12,532 bases of DNA from Wenzhouxiangella sp. (lineage in GTDB: Bacteria > Pseudomonadota > Gammaproteobacteria > Xanthomonadales > Wenzhouxiangellaceae): NCBI GenBank assembly GCA_018400355.1, contig JAGYMV010000016.1:1-12532 (forward strand), given 5' to 3'. Position numbers and translations under genes: made by a program. Positions 7,985 to 12,532 of the stretch are shown here, piece after piece. Under the pieces are notes generated by a model. That model was not told where the DNA came from, did no database searches, and saw only the letters and a list, made by a program, of their open reading frames with translations. Position 1 is the first letter of the stretch. Each line of letters starts with the position of its first letter.

Positions 7985-9586
7985 TCATTGTCGAGGCTGT
8001 GGCCTGCTTTGCCCATCTTCAATTTGTACCCAAGTTAGCTCGCGCTCAATCTCGCCCATTGCAGAGACAGACAGCGTGCCTGTCATGCCCTGCAATTGTG
8101 CATCGGGGTCATCCTGCATCACGCCAAGCCAGCGCATCACGCCAGTTAAGTCTCGCCCCATGGCGTAGAGATGAGACAACGCTGGGGTACTGAGTTGCTG
8201 ATGGCGAGCCTCGGCACTGGCGCGCTCTTGGCCGGGGTCGGTTGTATCAATGAACCAAGGCGGCATGGGCAAATACAGCCCTTCTAAGTCCACATCGCGC
8301 CGGCCATCCACAGAGCCATCCACGGCATGGGCGGTGGCGATCACCGGCAGATCCTCTGCTCTGAAGAACTGTAACTGAGGCCTGATTTGGCGCGCATCGG
8401 CTGCCCGTGATGCCAAGAAGATCATGTCAATGTCCGTGCGGCGCTCAGGCTGAGACTGAAGGGGTTCATTCAACAGTCTTTGCAAGGCCTCGATCCGCCG
8501 TTTTGAGTCATTGAGACCCAAGACAGACTCCAGCAAATCAGAATGATCGACGACCATGGGGTCATAACCGGCCTGTTCAACCACCCGCCCACCTTGGGCT
8601 CTAAACTGATTGACGAAGGTATCGCCCATGCGTTGACCCCAAGCGGTGTTTTGCTCAAGAACCAAAGCGCGTTCGAGACCCAATTGACGCGCGTAGATGG
8701 CCGCTTGGCGGGCATCGTCTTCAGGACTGAGCGCAAATGCCAGTCGGCGGTTGCCAAGCGCTTGTCGCAGGCCCTCGGGTCTTGGCACATTGAGAAACAA
8801 AGTTGGTGTCATCCAACGCGCCGAGCGGTCTTTTAAGATTTGCTCAACTTGCAGTCTCGGCAAAGGTCCTACCAACCAATCGACCCCATCGTCGATCGCC
8901 ATTTGGGGGACTTGATAGAGGCTTTGTGGCTGGTCATCATCCACATAGTAAAAAAACAGCTCAGGCCGACGCTCAAGATCCAATGCCAACCAAGCATCCA
9001 AAATCCCATCTTTGATCGCCTCTCCGGGTGTGGCAAGGGCGGAGTCACCCGGCAAAATGATGCCGATGGTTTGTGGGCCATGCGACCCTGCGCGCCACGC
9101 ATCCACCCAAGACTTTGTTTCAGCTCGAATGGTGTCACTGGGGAGCTGATCGCCATATGCTCGCGCCCAACGCGACAAATCAGCGTCGAGCATTGATGGG
9201 TTGAGACGCTGGGTATGCACCATCAGCGCCAGTTCCAGCCAAGGTCTCAGTTGAAGGTCGTCCCGGTGGGTTTGCAGCTGCCAGCGAATCTCATTGATCC
9301 GATACTGCGCCAAGTCAGACAGCCACTGCTGTGTCGATACGGTGTTTGTTCTGATGCGATTGCGAAGCGCTCGGACCGCCCCATCTGCCCGCTCCTCGGA
9401 GGACTCGGCCACTCGGCGTTCGGTTCGAGTCTGAGCCTCACCATAGCCATCGATGGCTTGAGGACCGCTCCTGACAAACTCGCCGGTTGGGGCGCAGCCT
9501 GCCAAGACAGACAGTCCCAAGAGGATCCAAAGGATCCGAATGTGAGCATGGGGCAATGAGGCGATCATGCCTTGATGATAAACCAT
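7985..9586 (-). CDS. lpoA: Penicillin-binding protein activator LpoA (short form)
   Basis: LpoA is an outer-membrane lipoprotein that reaches through the periplasm to stimulate PBP1A in peptidoglycan synthesis. The 533-residue product begins with a lipoprotein signal ending in LAGC (lipid cysteine C31). A helical region follows (about 45-165), corresponding to the TPR-like N-domain. A periplasmic-binding-protein-like domain starts at TIGIILPGDSALATPGEAIKDG (173-194) and continues through VDWLVGPLPRLQVEQIL, FALSPEDDARQAAIYARQLG, DMIFLASRAADARQIRPQLQF and the LEGLYLPMPPW segment, all typical of the family. It is clearly shorter than E. coli LpoA (678), mainly in the N-domain. The start at 9586 has a GGGG site five bases upstream; an ATG at 9568 is an alternative that keeps the signal peptide. 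It diverges from rsmI, as in E. coli. Confidence 0.92.
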   Translation of the reverse strand: MVYHQGMIASLPHAHIRILWILLGLSVLAGCAPTGEFVRSGPQAIDGYGEAQTRTERRVAESSEERADGAVRALRNRIRTNTVSTQQWLSDLAQYRINEIRWQLQTHRDDLQLRPWLELALMVHTQRLNPSMLDADLSRWARAYGDQLPSDTIRAETKSWVDAWRAGSHGPQTIGIILPGDSALATPGEAIKDGILDAWLALDLERRPELFFYYVDDDQPQSLYQVPQMAIDDGVDWLVGPLPRLQVEQILKDRSARWMTPTLFLNVPRPEGLRQALGNRRLAFALSPEDDARQAAIYARQLGLERALVLEQNTAWGQRMGDTFVNQFRAQGGRVVEQAGYDPMVVDHSDLLESVLGLNDSKRRIEALQRLLNEPLQSQPERRTDIDMIFLASRAADARQIRPQLQFFRAEDLPVIATAHAVDGSVDGRRDVDLEGLYLPMPPWFIDTTDPGQERASAEARHQQLSTPALSHLYAMGRDLTGVMRWLGVMQDDPDAQLQGMTGTLSVSAMGEIERELTWVQIEDGQSRPQPRQ

Positions 9587-9624
9587 CCAAACCCCAAGAT
9601 TGATTGCCGTATTACAATGCGACT
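9587..9624. promoter_or_regulatory. Divergent lpoA/rsmI intergenic region
   Basis: Both genes must be expressed from these 38 bases or from within each other's 5' end. Overlapping -10-like hexamers occur: TACAAT (9613-9618, + strand) and TAATAC (9614-9609, - strand). I see no convincing -35 box at the right distance on either strand, so the promoter assignment is weak. Confidence 0.3.
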
Positions 9625-10539
9625 ATGGAAGACAGACAGGCTCGGCCCGATCACCCCGAAACCTCACCCCAAGCCGCCTCGGCGGCCACACTGTGGGTGG
9701 TGGCCACCCCGTTGGGTCATCTAGAAGACTTGAGCCCGCGCGCTCAATCGGTCTTGGAAAATGCCCCCATCGTGGCGGCCGAAGACACGCGCATCAGTCG
9801 CCGTCTGGTTCCAAATAACAAAGACCAGCGCTGGATCAGTGTGAATGAGCACACGGAAAAAGGCTGGATCGAGCGCATCATTGAGAGCCTTTTATCAGGC
9901 CAAGATGTTGCTTTGGTCAGTGATGCGGGCACACCACTGATCTCAGACCCAGGCTTTCGCTTGGTCAGCGCCGCGCACGATCATGGCATTAGAGTCAGTC
10001 CAGTCCCGGGGCCATGTGCGGCCATTGCCGCTCTGTCCGTGGCCGGTCTTGCCAGTGACCGATTTCATTTTGAGGGCTTCTTGCCACCGAAGTCTGGCGC
10101 CCGTCAAGCCAGGCTTCGACAGCTGGCATCGCTTGAGTCCACTTTGATCTTCTATGTCCCAGCCAGAGACTTGCTGAAGGCTTTAAAAGATATGAGTGAG
10201 ACATTGGGGCCTGAACGATTGATCACCCTGGCCCGCGAGTTGACCAAGCAGTTTGAAACCATCAGACGCGACTCTGTGGCTGCGTTGAGCGCATGGATTG
10301 AAGCCGACTCAGACCAGTGCCGGGGCGAGGCGGTGCTGGTGGTCGAGGGCGCAAGCGATCCCGAGCCGATGATTTCGCCCCAGGTATTGGCTGAAGCCTT
10401 GAGAGACTCGTTGCCACCATCGCAAGCGGCCCGCTTGCTGGGCCGAGTCAGCGGCTTGTCCCGACAGCAGGCGTGGCAATGGATTCATGGTGACGGGGCG
10501 GAGCCCACAGATCACACCAATGGAGCTGAATCGAAGTGA
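9625..10539 (+). CDS. rsmI: 16S rRNA (cytidine-1402 2'-O)-methyltransferase
   Basis: RsmI uses S-adenosylmethionine to methylate the ribose 2'-OH of C1402 in the decoding centre of 16S rRNA. The 304-residue product shows the tetrapyrrole-methylase fold: TLWVVATPLGHLEDLSPRA (22-40), AAEDTR (51-56), VALVSDAGTPLISDPGFRLV (95-114), VSPVPGPCAAIAALSVAGL (124-142), FHFEGFLPPK (147-156) and TLARELTKQFE (201-211). Two usual motifs are altered: the common GNLxD reads GHLED (31-35), and the YEAPHR-type segment reads YVPARD (177-182). The ATG at 9625 is preferred to an in-frame TTG at 9604 because nothing before it resembles the family. No Shine-Dalgarno precedes it. The gene is divergent from lpoA and its stop overlaps the next start as GTGA. 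Confidence 0.95.
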   Translation: MEDRQARPDHPETSPQAASAATLWVVATPLGHLEDLSPRAQSVLENAPIVAAEDTRISRRLVPNNKDQRWISVNEHTEKGWIERIIESLLSGQDVALVSDAGTPLISDPGFRLVSAAHDHGIRVSPVPGPCAAIAALSVAGLASDRFHFEGFLPPKSGARQARLRQLASLESTLIFYVPARDLLKALKDMSETLGPERLITLARELTKQFETIRRDSVAALSAWIEADSDQCRGEAVLVVEGASDPEPMISPQVLAEALRDSLPPSQAARLLGRVSGLSRQQAWQWIHGDGAEPTDHTNGAESK

Positions 10540-11237
10540 TTTGGCTCGTGTTAATTTCGGTTTTGGCCTTGCTGGTCTTTTTGCCTCAATGGTGGGTGAA
10601 GCGTGTGTTGAAACGCTATGAGACACCGGCCGATCGCTATCCCGGAACGGGCGGAGAGTTGGCTCGCCACCTGCTCAATCAATTGGGTCTTGAAGCGGTG
10701 TCTGTGGAGCGCCTTGACGACAAATCCCTCGGGATGGGGGATCACTATGATCCCAGTGGCCGTGTGATTCGATTAAGCCCCAGCCACTTTGATGGGGCCT
10801 CTCTGACAGCCGTCACGGTCGCAGCGCATGAAGTCGGACACGCCATCCAACATGCCGATGGTTACCAACCTTTGTTGTGGCGGACCACACTCGTTGGGTG
10901 GATGCAAAAGCTCCAAAAGATTGGGCTTTTTTTGATTGCTCTGATGCCTGTCTTTTTGATTGCCCTTCGTCTGCCCCGAGCCGGCCTTGTGTTGCTGGTG
11001 ATGGGATTGGCCGCGTTGGCCTCTGGTGTGATCGTGCATTTGATGACACTGCCCACCGAGCTCGATGCCAGCTTTCGGCGCGCGTTGCCTTTGTTAAAAA
11101 AAGGCCGATACTTGAAGCCAGAAGATGAGCCGCATGCAAGAAAAATTCTGACAGCCGCCTCATTGACTTATGTGGCGGCGTCTTTGTTGGGCTTGGTTAA
11201 CTTTTGGTGGTGGCTTCGTGTGTTGCGCCTACCGTAG
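10536..11237 (+). CDS. Membrane-bound neutral zinc metallopeptidase (YugP-like family)
   Basis: This 233-residue protein is a predicted inner-membrane metallopeptidase. It has an N-terminal hydrophobic segment (about 2-18), the zinc motif HEVGH (98-102) in the context TVAAHEVGHAIQHADGY, a hydrophobic pair at about 128-145 and 148-170, then TLPTELDASFRRAL (171-184), whose Glu is a likely third metal ligand, and a final membrane segment (about 205-226). This layout, with the catalytic motif before the membrane hairpin and a P-x-E-x-DAS block after it, matches the Zn_peptidase_2/YugP family. Substrates are not known to me. The GTG start at 10536 overlaps the rsmI stop by four bases, and GGAG lies about ten bases upstream. 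Co-translation with rsmI is likely; a functional link is not evident. Confidence 0.88.
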   Translation: MIWLVLISVLALLVFLPQWWVKRVLKRYETPADRYPGTGGELARHLLNQLGLEAVSVERLDDKSLGMGDHYDPSGRVIRLSPSHFDGASLTAVTVAAHEVGHAIQHADGYQPLLWRTTLVGWMQKLQKIGLFLIALMPVFLIALRLPRAGLVLLVMGLAALASGVIVHLMTLPTELDASFRRALPLLKKGRYLKPEDEPHARKILTAASLTYVAASLLGLVNFWWWLRVLRLP

Positions 11238-11254
11238 ATTGGATTGAGTGGTCT

Positions 11255-12094
11255 GTGAGCATCTATCAGCGTTTGGTGTTGCCCTTTTGCGATTCGCGGC
11301 GTCGGTACGGCGTCGAGAATGCGGCATTTTGCCAACATGCTTGGGTGTTTCCCGAAGCGCAACAACTCGCGCATCGAGATCAAGTTCAAGCAGCGTCACT
11401 CGGTTATGTACCCGATGAGCATTGGGCGAGGCGGCATGTTCTCTCTGCAGCTTTGGACCGCTGTGATGGCTGGCGCTTGGTGCGGGATGAAGCCGCTGAT
11501 TTGATCGATGGGCTCGATGTGGTGGGGCAGTGGCCCGAACAACCCTTTATCGCATTGGGCACGCACTGGGGGGCTGGGTTGCCCACTTTGGCTCATTTAA
11601 AGCAGTGCGGCCTTGGGCCTAAATTTGTCTACCGAGAAGAACCGCCAACGGTGTTTCGATCGTGGGCAGAGCGATGGGCCCAAGCGGTGCATCTCAAGGC
11701 TTTGGAAAAATGTGGTGGTGCGATCACCCTCGGGGGAGCCTATGCACAAATCATCGACAGTTTGAATGCCAACGCAACGCCCGTGATTTTGGTGGATGCC
11801 CCAGCCGATGGGCGCCCCACATTGACTGGCCGGTCCGGATCGTTCACCCTCAACGTTCGCTTGGGCCTATTGAACATGTTGTGCCGCGAGCGCCTTCGTT
11901 TTGTTTTCTATCGATGTGGCTTTGACCCAAAAACCGGTCGACGGCAGTTGTTCATTGGATCTGAGCATGTGGAAGACAATCCACAGATCATTGCAGACCA
12001 AGCCGCCGATCATCTCGCAAAAGCCTTTGCCCTAGACAGTGCTCAATGGCGCTTGTGGGTGGTGGGTGCGTCTCTACTTAACCCCGCTATCTAG
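11255..12094 (+). CDS. Putative lipid A acyltransferase-like (LPLAT fold) protein
   Basis: This resembles the LpxL/HtrB-type lysophospholipid acyltransferase fold: a FIALGTHWGAGLP block at the position of the family's H-X4-(D/E) motif, then the patterns LGGAYAQIIDSLNANATPV, LVDAPADGRPTLTG and FVFYRCGFDPKTGRR. The histidine is present (H104 counted from this start), but the residue where Asp/Glu is expected is Leu. Also, there is no N-terminal membrane anchor as in LpxL. Catalysis is therefore uncertain; it may act on another substrate or not be an acyltransferase. The start is unsure: GTG at 11255 leaves a 17-base gap after the peptidase gene, while TTG 11204 or GTG 11207/11210 would overlap it. 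The reading frame is long and intact. It lies between the peptidase gene and rnpB, where I cannot assign its pathway. Confidence 0.6.
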   Translation: MSIYQRLVLPFCDSRRRYGVENAAFCQHAWVFPEAQQLAHRDQVQAASLGYVPDEHWARRHVLSAALDRCDGWRLVRDEAADLIDGLDVVGQWPEQPFIALGTHWGAGLPTLAHLKQCGLGPKFVYREEPPTVFRSWAERWAQAVHLKALEKCGGAITLGGAYAQIIDSLNANATPVILVDAPADGRPTLTGRSGSFTLNVRLGLLNMLCRERLRFVFYRCGFDPKTGRRQLFIGSEHVEDNPQIIADQAADHLAKAFALDSAQWRLWVVGASLLNPAI

Positions 12095-12126
12095 AGGCTT
12101 GGCTTCCTAATGGCGTGGCTTTGAGC

Positions 12127-12132
12127 TATGCT
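12127..12132 (+). promoter_or_regulatory. Possible -10 box of rnpB
   Basis: TATGCT ends eight bases before the first base of the P1 helix of the RNase P RNA (12141), the right distance for a transcription start there. The matching -35 position (TTCCTA, 12104-12109) is poor, so this is a tentative call. Confidence 0.35.
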
Positions 12133-12140
12133 TGATGGTT

Positions 12141-12500
12141 GAGAGTCGGCCAGACAGTCGCTGTGTCTTTTGGGCACAGAGGAAAGTCCGGGCTTCATAG
12201 GGCAGGGTGCCAGGTAACGCCTGGGCGGTTGAGTGGTGACGCTCAATCGACGGAAAGTGCCGCAGAAAATGTACCGCCGATGGCCTTCGGGCACAGGTAA
12301 GGTTGAAAAGGTGCGGTAAGAGCGCACCGCGTTTCGGGCAACCGAAATGGCAGGGTAAACCCCACTCGAAGCAAGGCCAAATAGGGATGCCATGGCGTGG
12401 CCCGCGTCGCATCCGGGTAGGCTGCTACAGGTGGCTGGTGACAGCCATCGCAGATGAATGACTGTCCACGACAGAACCCGGCTTATCGGCCGACTCTCTC
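12141..12500 (+). ncRNA. rnpB: RNase P RNA, bacterial type A
   Basis: This is the catalytic RNA of RNase P, which removes 5' leaders from tRNA precursors. The ends pair to form P1: GAGAGTCGGCC (12141-12151) with GGCCGACTCTC (12488-12498). The conserved core is present in order: CAGACAGTCG (12151-12160), GAGGAAAGTCCGGGC (12179-12193), GGGCAGGGTGCCAGGTAACG (starting near 12200), GGTGCGGTAAGAGCGCACCG, GAAGCAAGGCCAAATAGGG, the GGGTAGGCTGCT block holding GGT at 12416-12418 that pairs with the tRNA 3' RCC end, and GATGAATGACTGTCCACGAC followed by AGAACCCGGCTTATCGG. Its length of about 360 is normal for type A. Exact ends are inferred from P1. Minus-strand reading frames across it are not genes. Confidence 0.97.
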
Positions 12501-12506
12501 CTTTTT
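12479..12506 (+). terminator. Possible 3' end signal of rnpB
   Basis: The end of the RNA is followed by five T residues (12502-12506). A short local CGGC/GCCG hairpin, or the P1 helix itself, could act with this T-run. The hairpin is small, so the call is tentative. The remaining 26 bases of the window show nothing recognisable. Confidence 0.35.
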
Positions 12507-12532
12507 CCGCTCAGTGCCTGATCAACAACCGC

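Noticed and set aside
12091..12412. Minus-strand reading frames of about 100 codons
   Set aside because: They lie across the RNase P RNA gene; their coding look is a by-product of the structured RNA sequence.
1..12532. Mobile elements, CRISPR arrays, toxin-antitoxin or defence genes
   Set aside because: All sizeable real frames are accounted for by housekeeping or envelope genes; no terminal inverted repeats, transposase motifs or spaced repeats were seen.

Overview
This window is a compact, gene-dense housekeeping segment of a proteobacterial chromosome, most likely a gammaproteobacterium. The evidence is the order glyA-nrdR-ribD-ribE-ribB(A)-ribH-nusB-thiL-pgpA, the presence of LpoA and DolP-type outer-membrane lipoproteins beside rsmI, and a type A RNase P RNA. 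The sequence is moderately GC-rich and looks uniform; I see no insertion sequence, phage gene, CRISPR array or tRNA. The species cannot be named from what is visible.

Region 1 (38-7268, + strand) is one run of nine genes that are tightly packed or overlap: glyA (one-carbon units), nrdR (Zn/ATP-cone repressor of ribonucleotide reductase genes), ribD, ribE, ribBA-like and ribH (riboflavin synthesis), nusB (transcription antitermination), thiL (thiamine diphosphate) and pgpA (phosphatidylglycerol). Junctions are TAATG or ATGA overlaps or short gaps; the longest gap is 73 bases, before ribH, and holds a perfect 6-bp hairpin. The C-terminal half of the ribBA product has lost the zinc cysteines of GTP cyclohydrolase II, so the first step of riboflavin synthesis must be encoded elsewhere.

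Region 2 (7284-9586, - strand) holds two lipoprotein genes: lpoA (activator of penicillin-binding protein 1A) followed by a two-BON-domain lipoprotein of the DolP/YraP type. In E. coli yraN and diaA lie between these two; here they are absent. The dolP-like start region carries a 13-bp tandem duplication that copies its ribosome binding site.

Region 3 (9625-12094, + strand) is read divergently from lpoA: rsmI (16S rRNA C1402 2'-O-methyltransferase), a membrane zinc metallopeptidase overlapping it by GTGA, and a lipid A-acyltransferase-like protein whose HX4(D/E) motif lacks the acid. Region 4 (12141-12500) is the complete RNase P RNA gene, with its P1 helix closed within the window.

I found no undescribed multi-gene system. 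The best leads are local: the degenerate RibA domain, atypical motifs in ThiL, RsmI and the acyltransferase, and the duplicated leader of the dolP-like gene.
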